This document shows positions 23,013 through 35,148 of a DNA stretch of 64,000 nucleotides, one piece after another; positions within the stretch are counted from its first letter, which is position 1, and the number at the start of each line of letters is the position of its first letter. Location of the stretch: contig CM068583.1 in NCBI GenBank assembly GCA_035048485.1, positions 19,071,341-19,135,340 on the forward strand, written 5' to 3'. The position numbers and the translations under genes were made by a program. The stretch comes from Pteria penguin. Taxonomy: Eukaryota; Mollusca; Bivalvia; Pterioida; Pteriidae. The notes beneath the pieces were generated by a model. That model saw nothing but the letters and a program-made list of their open reading frames with translations. It was not told the origin of the DNA and did not search any database.

Positions 23013-26000
23013 ATGACGAAAAATTCATTCGGATCCCTTCATTTTCCGCAGCCTAATCTCAATGGGTTTATCCGCAATGTGGAGAAACAACTTAAGCGTT
23101 TCCACCACGAGGAGAAAAGATCCATCCGCAAGACCTATTTGTACGCAATATTTCTGGGTATGTTCGGGGCTCATCATTTCTACCTTGGAAGATTCTCGTT
23201 TGGAGTTATGTACCTGTTGACTTTTGGTCTGTTCGGAATTGGATATGTGGTAGACCTTTTCCGTATACGGTCCTTGGTCTTAGATGCCAATATGAGACTC
23301 CAGGGGGATCAAGTGAGAAGAACATTATTGGAAAGCTATCTCCTTTGGTTTCCTTGTGGCATTTTAGGTAAATATAAAATTCATATATTCACACATTTAT
23401 ATTTCAAGTCTTTCTACATGTACTTATATAAATACACAACAAGCATAATCAGTAAAGGTTGATTGATTGATTGATTTTTGTTTTACGTCACACCACGAAT
23501 ATTTCACGTATATGGTGACGGCACCTGCCTGATGCATTACATATAAATTTAGACCTTTGCAACGGACCCACCCGAAGCAGTGAGGGATCTTTAACGTGCC
23601 ATGCATACCACGACACGGGGCCTCGGTTTTTACTGTCTCATCCGAAAGACAGGACACCGGCATGACCAGAGCGGGACTCGAACCCCGGCCTCCCGATCAG
23701 GAGTCCGACGCGATACCACTAGGCCACGCCGGCTTTAATCAGTAAAGGTCCTACTGTGATTTTCAAAATGTCTAAAAAGAAACTTAAGAATAAAAGATGA
23801 ATGAAAATGAAAAGGAACAGAACTAATAGAAAATGAGAAGGAACAGGATTTATTTTCAGTAGTAAAAGATTTCAACTATTTAAACTGGTGGAAAAGATAT
23901 TCATCTTCACAAAATTGAAATTTTCAGGCTTTCATTACTTCTACCTCAAAGACTACGTGATGGGCGTTCTTTATTTGTTAACGGGCGGTATCTACGGCAT
24001 AGGATGGTTATTCGATGCAGTGAGAATACCCGGACTTCTGGACAGTATAAATGGCGAGACTTACCTCCAACATGATGCATATTCATTGGTCCATGCATAC
24101 TTATTTTCACTTCCTCCATTCGGAATCCTTGGCGCACATCATTATTACTGCAGGCGTAAATATTGGGGTCTCTTCTACACCTTTACTCTAGCTGGTTTCG
24201 GGATCGGATGGATAATGGACTTCGTGCGTATGCCATTTCTCGTTTCACGTGCCGAAGAAAAGATAAGCGAGACCCATCGCAGCAAGTACCATAAAGATGA
24301 TGTATATTTACTCTGGGCGTCATTCGGACTCCTCGGAGCTCATCATTTCTACCTACGACGATATAGATGGGGATTGGTTTATCTTTGTACACTCGGGGTT
24401 TTAGGAGTGGGATGGATGGCAGATATTTTCAGAATACCGCGAATAGTTAACGAAATTAATTCACAGATAGAACTAGATGAAGACATTACTAATGTCTTTA
24501 ACATGACAGAAAAGGGGGTATATTCAGTCCCATCGATGTTTGAGGAATACGATCATGGGGCTTTTGATGACGTCATTCAACATTCGAATAGTCCCAGAAT
24601 AAGACCGAGATTTCCGAGAGAATTAGGAAACGGTATGTATAACAGCTTTTGAATCAGATTTGTATATAAATGACAAGCATATTACAGTTAACATACATCC
24701 CACACCCTGTAACCCCTCTGCTAAGTGTAGGTCTTTGTATTCTAAGGTCTTCTCTAAATATAAAGTTTTAATCATATTCTAATGACATTTTCATACAGAT
24801 TATAGTGAAAGTCAGAATGGTATTTTGATACAATTTTGACTAAATGTCTACTACATGTATCTCATGCACATACACACACATATACACAAATGTAAACATG
24901 CACTCACTCACAAACCGATCGAAATCTGGTGGCGGTCAGTGTATAGTGATTGAGTATTCGTAGATTAAAAAAAAACCTACCTTAGGCAAGTAAATATTAG
25001 TGGCGAATCTTCCCACTTGATTCAGATCAATTCTTGATATACACATGATACCCTATTTGCAGAGAGTTCTACCGCTACACCTTAGCATACTTTTATTGAA
25101 AATTTACTATGTCAGAAAATTATGAGAAAAATTGTAACAGATTTGGGTAAGCATATGACTTTGCACGTTTGTTACGTAAATTGACGGTATTATCGATTCT
25201 GTCTAGATTTAGGATGTTTTGAACTTTACAAATTTTACAAATACACATGTTTGTAATATTGTGTTTGGTGATTTATATTGTCTTAAACATTCCCTTCCTT
25301 TATGTTGTTTACAATGTATTTATTACATTTATAAACATGGGTTACCCTATAAGACAATTCTTTATGTACTAATGAAGATTATGACTTAATACAAGATTTG
25401 AATTCTTTACAGATTTGCTCCGAGAAGGATCAAATTCGCCCCGCCAAGCAGGAGTACTGGGAGAAAAACCTATCCGGCGAATTGGGTTCGATCCGGACTC
25501 GCCCATGTTTTCCATACGCAGAACTTTCACTACGGAATCAAATTCCACTCATACTGTTAGCCTTGACAATTCACCCATGGAACATCGTAAATCAAGACGG
25601 AGACGGCATCACGTCGACTCGATCGAAGATTCTATTCATACTATCCAATCAGAAGACGGGAAAATTGTTCAACATGTTGTCCCAGCAAATAAGGAGTATC
25701 ACATTACCCAATCAAAAAGCGCCAAGAATGGTAACCAAGGAGACTATGATATTTATCGAGATAAATCAGCTTATGAAAAGTATGATAATCGAGAGTCAAT
25801 ATCTAAAGAAAGTAAGGTTTTTCATCAAACTGATCAGTCAGAGGAAGGGTTGGCTATGAATGATCACATGTTGAACTATGTTGCCAAACGGAAACCTTCC
25901 AAGTCCGGGAATACAATATTAGTGGATGTGCACGTACATAATACTAATAATGGTACATTGAAATCTAACCCCCATTTGGATAGAAAGTCTTCCATAAGTT

Positions 26001-26796
26001 TAGGGAATAATGTTTCAACGATTGAAGCAGACGATAATCATATACTTAGCAATGGAATCGCTAGTGTCGATATAGACAGAACGCCGACTATAAGAATGAA
26101 GCAAGCTAATCGACCTAAAATAAATATAGAACGTAGTGACAGTGGTAATGACAATGTGACTCCGAGAGAGAATCTCGATGTAAATGGACAGGTACCAATC
26201 GAAAAAATCAGCCAGAGTGCAAGGAGGTCAATCAAAACCCGTAAGAGGTCAAAGAAACAAAGAAAAGGTTTGATATAAACAGTAACATGTTAACTGCGGA
26301 ACTGACGCTTTTGATTGGCAAATAGATACGTTTCTCGTAAAACTGACATCATAATAAAGAATTGAATGTATCTTGCGTCATTTTGCGGGAAAAAAGATGA
26401 TTTTTCCAACCATAACGCCAGTCGCGCAGTCATTGTGGAAGGGTTTATTCTTCCATTATATTTTTCTTCTTTTCCCTTAATTCTCGGGAAAATGTTCAAA
26501 ATTTTAAAAGTGGTTGTTTTATTTGAAGAAATGCCTTTCTTAATATTTAATAAACTTTTTGTTTTGTACTATAAATCGCATAACATGTATCATAACGTTA
26601 AGAAAATGACGTCTTGTAAGTTATTCAGCCAATCACACTGTTCTATATTTAGTTGCTTCTACTTTCAGCCAATCATGCAGTTGGAATTCTCACACCACGG
26701 ACAAACCAGGAGGACACTGAAATTGAATCTCCACGAAGTGGATTATTTCCAGGGGCGGATCCAGCAAATATTTTACAAAACGAATTCCTAAAATAA
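23013..26796 (+). CDS. Four-TM2-domain membrane protein
   Basis: Four exons: 23013-23367, 23928-24632, 25413-26240, 26681-26796. They join in phase to 667 codons. The start is the ATG at 23013. Residues about 41-88, 109-156, 176-223 and 246-293 are four tandem TM2 units. Each has a G-HH-FYL-type motif (GAHHFYL, GFHYFYL, GAHHYYC, GAHHFYL), a GI/VG turn and a D--R motif (DLFRI, DAVRI, DFVRM, DIFRI). Eight membrane segments are expected. A long hydrophilic, probably disordered tail follows. No signal peptide is visible, unlike TM2D1-3, which carry one TM2 unit. The donor at 26241 (GTAAGA) leads in phase to a short last exon followed 8 bp later by AATAAA. If it is not spliced, the frame ends at 26278 instead. 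Function unknown. Confidence 0.9.
23446..23749 (-). repeat. SINE family A with intact target-site duplication
   Basis: Element at 23460-23735 on the minus strand, in intron 1 of the four-TM2 gene. It is flanked by a 14-bp direct repeat, taatcagtaaaggt (23446-23459 and 23736-23749). Tail (TTGA)n-like at the left, head actaggccacgccggct at the right. The perfect duplication suggests a young insertion and fixes the boundaries of the family. Confidence 0.96.
24633..25412 (+). other. Intron 2 of the four-TM2 gene
   Basis: Starts GTATGT and ends ttctttacag. Apart from a short CA-rich patch near 24870-24890, no repeat or gene is recognised. Confidence 0.7.
26292..26431. repeat. MITE family N in the last intron of the four-TM2 gene
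   Basis: Imperfect palindrome: left arm actgcggaactgacgctttt, right arm aaccataacgccagtcgcgc. A relative with the same arm motif lies at 29041-29170. It lies inside the inferred intron 26241-26680. Confidence 0.75.
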
Positions 26797-26804
26797 CATT
26801 CTGT

Positions 26805-26810
26805 AATAAA
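26805..26810 (+). terminator. Probable polyadenylation signal of the four-TM2 gene
   Basis: AATAAA 8 bp after the stop of the inferred last exon. The position supports that exon as terminal, though the 3' UTR would be very short. Confidence 0.6.
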
Positions 26811-27087
26811 ATGATAAAATATAGATAAAGTATTCTCAAGAACGTTTTTCTCTGACCTAAGGAATACCTGTGTCTGAAAAAATTGTGTTTGCTGCATTCT
26901 TCCATGATAGAGTATAAAATATCAGCTTTCCTCGTTTCCAATGTTTATTTGAACAAAAGTCAACACTAGGAGGTACATTGATAAATTTATTGGTTTATTC
27001 CCGATTCGTTGCAAATATTTTAATTATTTAATGATAATTGGGTGTGAAAGGGGCCTTCCAAGGGGTAACCAATTATCAAATTAGTCC

Positions 27088-27423
27088 TTAAGTTCCAAAG
27101 TAGTTCCAGATTAGTCTCTGGCATTCTACCCATTGTTCAGTCCCGTTGTCGGTGAATCGCTCTGTCAGGCTGGTGATGCCGGCTTCATCTCTGTCTTCTA
27201 GGGCTTGGAACCAAACGTCTTCAATAGCGTCGAGGGGAATGAGTGGAAGGCTGGCTGCTCTGCGTACGAGTGTCCTGACGTTGTCGTTCTCTCTGCAGGT
27301 AATCGGAAGTCCAGTGGTCTGCGCTTTTCTCAATATGGCTTGAGTGAAGTGGAAGAAACATCCTTTTGTAGTGGTCCCTGGGAAGATGTCGGTGATTGCG
27401 TCGTGGGTGCCTGTCTCAAGGTT
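27088..27423 (-). pseudogene. MULE transposase fragment
   Basis: Minus-strand open stretch beginning ETGTHDAITDIFPGTTTKGC, then FFHFTQAI, LVRRAASLPLIP, DVWFQALED and ending LIWNYFGT before a stop. The CFFHFTQA segment and the following order match the C-terminal half of the MULE (Mutator-like) transposase domain. A stop (TAA) lies just upstream in frame, and the zinc-finger and N-terminal parts are absent. No terminal inverted repeats were found. It is a truncated, non-functional remnant. Confidence 0.8.
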
Positions 27424-28050
27424 TTATGATATTTGTTTTGGACAAATCTCGAGATACCTTTAAGTATGTAGAGGGGACACCGGATACTATAGTAATAACC
27501 TCCGGAAAGAAGAGATATCTGTGGCGCTTGCTAGCGACCTTACCAACTCTGCAACGACGGTTCCTGCTTTTATTAAACAATAGTTATAATATTTTGAGTT
27601 AGGACAAGACCCGGTTGTGCCATTTAACTTGGTCAAATTATATACCGAATCCCACTATGTTTATATTACGACCATATAGTTTAATAAACAGATTAGACGA
27701 AATTAACATGTCGGTGTCATGACAACTCCAACAGTAGACAATTCTGTTCAAAATCACTGTTAGGTGTCATTAAGCCTGGGCGACTCGTTATTCACTTACA
27801 GCCTTTTTGATTTCCTTTATCTTTTCATTTATATATGTATGTGTGTATGTATCTGATTTTTTTTTCCTTTAGGGGGTGGGGGTGGGGGTGTTCACGTCAT
27901 ACTGAACTCGAATCAAGATGAGTGTCGTCGATTTTCTTTCATTTGAAGGAGACTGTTAAAATCAGACATAGACACATCATATTTATAGAAGTGAAATAAT
28001 CCTGGTGTAGGGTTCCAAGCTGTTTTGGGAAACTTTTGGCCACAATTATA

Positions 28051-28122
<72 letters not shown>

Positions 28123-28828
28123 CAGTCTTAAATAGATTTTTAGGGGCTTGGTGTGGTGGCTAAGCGCTTGGCTTGCGGCGCCGACGATCCGGGTTAGATT
28201 CCCTGGTTGCGCCACTATGTTTCAGAGGTTGGTTACTTCCTGCTTCCATGTCGCGATATAACTGAAATATTGTTGAAAGCGACGTATTACACCAATCCAC
28301 CAACCAACTATAACCACGATATATATCGTCCTCAAATGTATTACTACATTGTGTCTACTCTTTGTCCACATTGCCTCTGATTCAACTATCAAAGATACTG
28401 TCTGTAACAACTTCAGTCAGTGCTCTTAACGTCCATCTTAAATCTCATATCAAGGACGATTTGCAAGTTCTACCCTTCACGTGCACAATTATTACAATCA
28501 AGTTGAACCTAAAAAACTGACAACGCACATGACATGATAACGTACCACCATGCAACATGCTTTCCAGCATGTTATTTCATCTGGCCGCGCCGCAGCAAAA
28601 CTGTCTGTTCAGCAATTACGATGCGATGTCAAGTCACTCATGTATGAATCATAAAATTTTTAAGTATATGAAAATGAAGAAACTTCTTATGTCGGTGCAC
28701 TAAATATCAATTCGTTTCTCGGAAGAATTTTAAACATGCTGCTATCCGTCCCTTAGCAACGAGGAATTGGGGGGGGGGGGGCAATTTCAAATAGAAAAAA
28801 ACATGTTTGTGTTACTGTGAATTAGAAT
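27424..28828. other. Intergenic with a microsatellite and a SINE
   Basis: No gene. It contains a (TA)n tract at 28053-28118, a family B SINE at 28145-28309 and a run of G near 28770. The rest is unrecognised. Confidence 0.5.
28145..28309 (+). repeat. tRNA-derived SINE, family B
   Basis: Plus-strand copy: head gcttggtgtggtggctaagc with B-box-like gggttagattcc, body cttccatgtcgcgatataac and ttgttgaaagcgacg, tail accaatccaccaaccaac. Confidence 0.92.
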
Positions 28829-28986
28829 GGGGATAAACGTACTGTGTTTGAATGTTTCCGACAGGTATATACCGTGGTTATACCGTTGGAAAGCACCCTT
28901 TTCTTAGCTCCTCAAGCGTCGCCAGGAAAACTCTGTTTCCAACGGTATACCTGTCGGAAACAATTAAACACAGCACGTATATCCCC
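28829..28986. repeat. Palindromic MITE
   Basis: Left arm ggggataaacgtactgtgtt and tttccgacaggtata; right arm tatacctgtcggaaac and aacacagcacgtatatcccc. The arms of about 60 bp pair nearly throughout, with a core of about 40 bp. Confidence 0.85.
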
Positions 28987-29040
28987 TAAATGACCCAATT
29001 TTGCAGGAATAGTAATGTCTATTAACCCTTAAAATCATGA

Positions 29041-29170
29041 TAAATGCGGCACTAACGTTTTGGTTGGCAAAATCATCACTGTCGAGGAAAATTAATTTTG
29101 TATTATGGAGTCAAACATTTTACGGGAAACGTCACCATTTGCCGACCAAAACCGTCAGTTCTCCAGTTTA
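29041..29170. repeat. MITE family N
   Basis: Arms tgcggcactaacgttttggt and accaaaaccgtcagttctcc pair imperfectly. It resembles the element at 26292-26431. Confidence 0.75.
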
Positions 29171-29589
29171 CATGAAAGGATCTACTGATTTTGATGTTAT
29201 TCTTGTTACTAATTGTTTATTGCTAGAAGATCTACCTTTTACAGGATACATTTTCTTTCGGGTGCAATATTAACGATATTGCAATGATTTGCCCTTGAAA
29301 ATACAATGATTAATCAATATCTGTATTGTAGGGCTATTCCCCCATTGACTGATCGTCAAATGCCGACATTGCACCTTTTGGCACACTTTGACGTCATAAA
29401 TAAATGGTTCGTAAAAATTAATTTAACTGTGACGCAACAATTAAACAACGTAATGGGCGTGGTTGAAGATACTTCTGGAGATCCCTCAATACACCGATCC
29501 ACTTATCAACGTAGAAAGCGATCTTTAGCGGACTTTTGATAGTTATACTTATGACGTCATAATCAATGGGGAAATTTCACTGTACGTAT

Positions 29590-29925
29590 CCGTTTTGAGT
29601 TTTACCTATTGCAGCATTATTTTATGAATAGAGGCGCGAGAGATTCCGAATGCATAATGGGTCATGACTTTGGTTTTATCCTAGGCTATAATGCAACTAT
29701 CCAGTAAAGTTTTACAAATAATATTATAAATATTTTGAAATCCACATTTGAATTCAATGAAGAAACATACATAGATGATATATGTTTAATTATTTTCTCA
29801 TTTAAGATCATAATCATGGTAAAACAAAAGATTAAGAAATAAGAATTTACTTAGAAACTGAAGATAAATCCCGAGAAGTATAAATCATAAAAAGTCACCA
29901 GTCTGGATCATCTAAGCGTTTGTAA
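29590..29925 (-). repeat. Dispersed repeat D, inverted copy
   Basis: Reverse complement of 13960-14345. It shares ctgaagataaatcccgag, gactttggttttatc and agagattccgaatg. Length and order agree, so the repeat unit is at least 330 bp. Confidence 0.75.
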
Positions 29926-29929
29926 AATA

Positions 29930-30594
29930 CTCTCATTCATATCCGACGTGTCCAACATAGCGTTACGTCATATTTTGTGCGAAAGTACTTGACATTTGAC
30001 GAAAATGTATCGGTGTATTCTTCACCCTTCCACTAAACGTAATATGCTACTTTTAAATAACCGGAAAGGACCGTTAATAACCTAGGTTCAACACGTCAGA
30101 CTAAGGACAACTGATTGTGACGTTATACTTGGTAGAAGCATTGACGTTATAAATCCGAAAATAAGATCATTACGTCATAAATAAAATACCGCCAAAGTAT
30201 GCAATGTCCGTAGTTTGGATATGACTCGGAAATAGTCTATTTTACATTGTGTTGACGTCATTGGAGGACAAACAAAGCTATGACGAATGAAATATTGGTT
30301 TGTATGTCATAAACAGAAAACAAAAATGCTTTGAATGTCACGTTCTTTTCTGTAACGTTGAAGGGCCAATAAATCGATTCCCATTTCAGCATAGAATGCG
30401 TTGTTTAGCGGACTTTTAATTGTCATACTTATGACTCATTATCACATGTCCGACTTGTCCAACCTTGCGTTACTTCATCATAATGGTATATTGCGTTAAA
30501 GTGCTTGGCATTCGACGTAAGTGGATCGGTGTATGTGTGTGTGTGTGTAAATCTTGTGTCGTAGTTGTATGGATCTATGAGGAGTATGCTAAGC
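29930..30594. other. Internally duplicated DNA upstream of DCST1
   Basis: About 29937-30030 and 30440-30535 are diverged copies of one segment. Shared phrases are tccgac-tgtccaac, gcgttac, aaagt-cttg and gtatcggtgta / ggatcggtgta. The phrase tagcggactttt occurs at 29527 and 30405. No gene seen. A short (GT)n lies near 30535. Confidence 0.5.
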
Positions 30595-30619
30595 TGACGT
30601 CATTGTGAAAATGACGTCA
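30595..30619. promoter_or_regulatory. Pair of perfect CRE-type sites upstream of DCST1
   Basis: Two TGACGTCA palindromes at 30595-30602 and 30612-30619, inside a larger palindrome (agctgacgtcat ... atgacgtcagct), 67-91 bp upstream of the DCST1 start codon. TGACGTCA is the CREB/CREM/ATF site, and CREM drives many sperm genes in mammals. Use here is inference. The motif is also common elsewhere in this window because MITEs carry it. Confidence 0.45.
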
Positions 30620-30685
30620 GCTGTGACGCAACGTTAACGTAGTTGGAGAAATTAACAACTTTGCTCAATCCACGGCTATTCAAGC

Positions 30686-33600
30686 ATGGCAAACAGGCCT
30701 TCACACACCTCCTACACAACAGAGAGTTTTACTCCTGACGACTCCTACGACAGCTATGAGACATCAAGCCTACTATCCCAAAATACATTTACTCCGAGAA
30801 AGAAACACAAACGAAAACAACAATCTACTTGTGAGTAATCCTTTAACTATATCTAGTGTCCGCGCCACTCACTCTGTGAGTCGAAAAATCTGGATTTTCA
30901 CTTATCTATCTTTAAAATAGTTTTACAAAATCAATATCAATCGACAGATCTTGTTTAGTCGTAACTTTTTGTGTATGTTGTATGTTTCTACGAAAAAGCA
31001 TTCGTATTTTATAAGGAAAAACTCATTTTAGATAGGGCGTTTTCTATGTTAATTTTGACATAACGTCGTCGATGTTTAACATTGAGTCTATGGGAAACTT
31101 GGCGACGTCACGTCAAAATTTAACATGGAAATCGCCCTATCTAAAATTGATTTTTTTCTATAAAATATGAACGCTTCTTTATACAAACATATAGCATACA
31201 CCAAAAGTTACGACTAAACAAGATCTATCGAATGGTTTTGCTTTTTTGAAATTATTCTGAGGATGAATAACTGAAAATCCAGATTTTCCAGTTTCCAGAG
31301 TGAGTGGCGCGGACAGTAGATCTATACCAGTGTCAGACCCATGTAACTAAATTCAAAAATTTACTCTTTTTTTATCCAAATTAAGATTTTAATACCCGAT
31401 GTATCACTTATAAAACAATATTAATGCAATACTTTAACTCTAGCTTAATGCCGTATCAAAAAGAATTTCGTCTTGGAAGTAATGAATTTCCAATGGTGAA
31501 TAGACCTTATATAACATTCAATGCCAGACATAAGATAATTTGCTGTACAAAATTTCATCATTCTACCGTGACGTAAAAACGCTATAGCATTATTGTCATA
31601 ATGAATATCCCGGCAAAAAGTAGAATGTCTGGCTTAGGACCCTTAACATCATCATCAACGGGAAAAACGTCTTTTGTCGAATTAATGTATATCTGATATA
31701 TATTTGCTGATAAGGAAGATGCCGGTGTGGCCTAGTGGATAAGGTGCTCGGCTCGTGAGCGAGAGGTCCCGGGTTCGACTCTCGCCCTCTGCACACCGGT
31801 GTTCTAAGACAGTAAAAATCGAGGTCCCATGTCACGGTAGGCGTGGCACGTAAAAGATCCCTCACTGCTTCGGGTGGGTCCGTTGCTAAGGTCTAAATTT
31901 ATATGTAATGCATCAGGTAGGTGCCGTCATTAATTAATGCTATTATAGGTTACAGGAAAGACATAAAAATGCGGGTCCTTGCAATTTTTTTCCAAAGACT
32001 CATTAATACTGATACTACCTAAATTTAACACATGAAAATAATTCATTAGTGCTTAGAGTAAACATTTACTATATCACTGATATCTTGATTGGCAAATTGA
32101 TCACTTATTTCACAAATTGACGTCAGAGAAAATTGTTTTAGTTTAATGTCAAACTATTATGGAGAATTAACGTTATCATTAGCCACGCAAGTAAAGGTCA
32201 GTCCCACAGCTGACGTCACAATCATCTTAAACACTTTCATATATGAATTATTATTTCTCTGAGCCACCATATGGAACATCCTTTGAAATATTCAGCCATT
32301 TCTGATATCATTGTGACGTCGTACAAATCCTATGGATGTGTAATGCTTACCCCATGAGTTACTAACGCTTCATGAGTTTGTCGGACCCTTTGGTCGGATT
32401 CTTTCCGCGTTGGATCGTCATTTCTTAATTTCTAATCTCATGTCTGGATATGTCATGCCTTGATATTATATTTATATTTAATTGATTATTGAATCTCTTT
32501 TAACTTGTATGGTAATATGACTCTATATGTTATCACTAGCATGTATAACAGGGTATGTCTTACTTGTTTACTTTATCGGCCAACCTGTCATTCTCGAAGT
32601 CGGCGTGACATCACACTAAGATCTGAATGAAGATAATCTCCGAAACATTCCGAGGATGGCCTGGGGGAATAAACTCGGTGTTTATCATAGACCTTAATGT
32701 AACTTTGCTGAATTATATTTTGTGCACAAGGGCTAAATGAGTCTTAAAACTTTTGAAATTCATTAAGGAATATGACTCTTTTGCTTTCTTCGAATTTTAT
32801 ACGACCGCAGTATGCAAAAATAAGATTTCAAAATATCGGATTCTTCGTAGAAAGCGATGATAAATCCCGAGACGTATCCCCCAACAAATATGATGCAAAT
32901 TAGGTCATGTGACCAGTCCGACTTCAAGAATGCAACATGTTACGATTATGATGTTGTCAAATGGATGATTCTCCCGTAAATCCTTATTATTTCCAGTATT
33001 TCACTTCACATGATTATCTTATAGTATTTTGTAGTTGAAATATTCATAAAAGTCCACTTGTTAACTAAAATATTATTCGTAAATCGACATTAGTATTATG
33101 ACAACTTTGTACCAACCGCTCTGTACGCCATCTTGGATTCTGACGATTCAATGACGGAATTTGTTTTGATTGGTTAATTGCGCCGGAGTTGAGAATAAAA
33201 GATCGTACTCGGGCTATGTCAAAACAGATTTTAACTCTCGTTCTTTTGAGAAGACATAACTAAGAAGAGGAGAATCGAGAACTTTGAAATAGTTAGAGAA
33301 GAAAGCAATATTGGAGATAGTGTTGGAGCATTGCTCTTTTTTAAAAACTGAAGAAAAAATGTGTTCAGAAAGTATTATTTATCTAGATATGCTTCATTAC
33401 CCCTAAGCGAAACCCCCAGCGATCTCCAATTACTTTTAAAAGTGTTTTCAAAGTGTAGGCTGTATGACTTATGAATGAAAGTTATGTTAATATCAGTTAG
33501 TCTTTAAATTTAAGTACACATGAGCTACTTTTTAGGATGATAATTGAAGTTAATTAAGTAATATATTTAAACGAACCCCGACATACCCCGAATCATCCAT

Positions 33601-35058
33601 CCTTTATTAGGCACTATTTTGTTGATTGGCCGCTCGAATTTTCATTATATTTTAATTATCATCTATAATCAATAATACGGAATATCGCAACTAAAATAAC
33701 GTGAACATACACGCGCACTTTATGATTGTTATGGCGTCATATGATTATGACGTAAGTTGCGCACATAAAAGTGCCCACTTCGAGAAAAATGGATTTGATA
33801 GGTGACTAAATGCAAACCGTGACGGAATTCAATAGTTGCGATACTCCGTATTAGACGCTACAATGATTTTCGTATTCCTCTGTCCTTTTATATTTAAAGT
33901 CGGAGGTGCCGAAAGCCAATGGTAAGACGAACCCAAAAACTTATAATATTGACTTATGTCAAAGCTATGGCATAGCAGATGTATCATATTTATCCCATAG
34001 TTTCCTCTTATATTACATAGGTTTCCATAGAAGTAGTTTATGTCACAATCATCTACCCAAAGCGCAGACAAATCTATTTAGAAACGACGAATTGTAAAAT
34101 ATCAATAGGCAAGGGATTGTTATTCATACAAACTTATATTATTGATGTCTATCTATATTCTAGATTGTTCCATAGATATATACGATACCTTATATATTCA
34201 CAGGTTGCTCGCGTCTTCTCCGACCTTTTAAAGCGTTTTTCCTCTCTCCACCTGACCAGTACACGGGGCTGAAGACAGTGCTAGGATTCCCATTTGGAGC
34301 CCTTATAGGAATTGGTAAAGAAACATGTTCACAAACTATACAACTACAAGTCCATAAACCCCTCCCCTGTCCGTCTATGCGTCATTCTGTCTGTCTTTTA
34401 CAATTACAACTTCCAGATGATCAAAGAGAAACGGATAAGACTTGTATACTGTCTTGGTTAACAATCGTCTCCTTGTCATCTTTTTCAACTTAATTTTTTC
34501 CAACATGTTAGGCTGGGGTTTTTTTTACAAACAATCGTATGTAATATTTTGTTATTGTAATCGCGTGCACACACATTTCAATTGATTTTTCTTATTCAAA
34601 TATATTTAATTAGATTAGATAAAATTTCCAAAAATAATTCGAAAGCACTGTATGTAACACTTATTAGCCTCTGACAACATACTTTTCTCCCACAGGATTG
34701 TACTACCTGATTATTGAACCTATTCAGTTACCCCTGTCCACACGTGAGTTAGTGGGCGGGATCATGACCTTTGGACTGGCATGTGGGTATTCATTATCAT
34801 CACAAGTTCGTTGCATAACATGGCTGTTGCTACCTACCTTCTTCGGCAAAAAGGGAAGGTCATATATAGGAACTTTCGCCATAGCATTCCTTATTTCAGG
34901 TATGAATTTGATTATTTCAAGTCAATAGAAGACTGTTTATGATGCCATCTTTTATGTTGCGATGTTATATGACTGATAAAGCGACGTGAAATCATTTAAT
35001 AAACCATTAGAATATTTTACATCATGATACGAGATAGTATTAATGTTTCATATAACTC

Positions 35059-35148
<90 letters not shown>

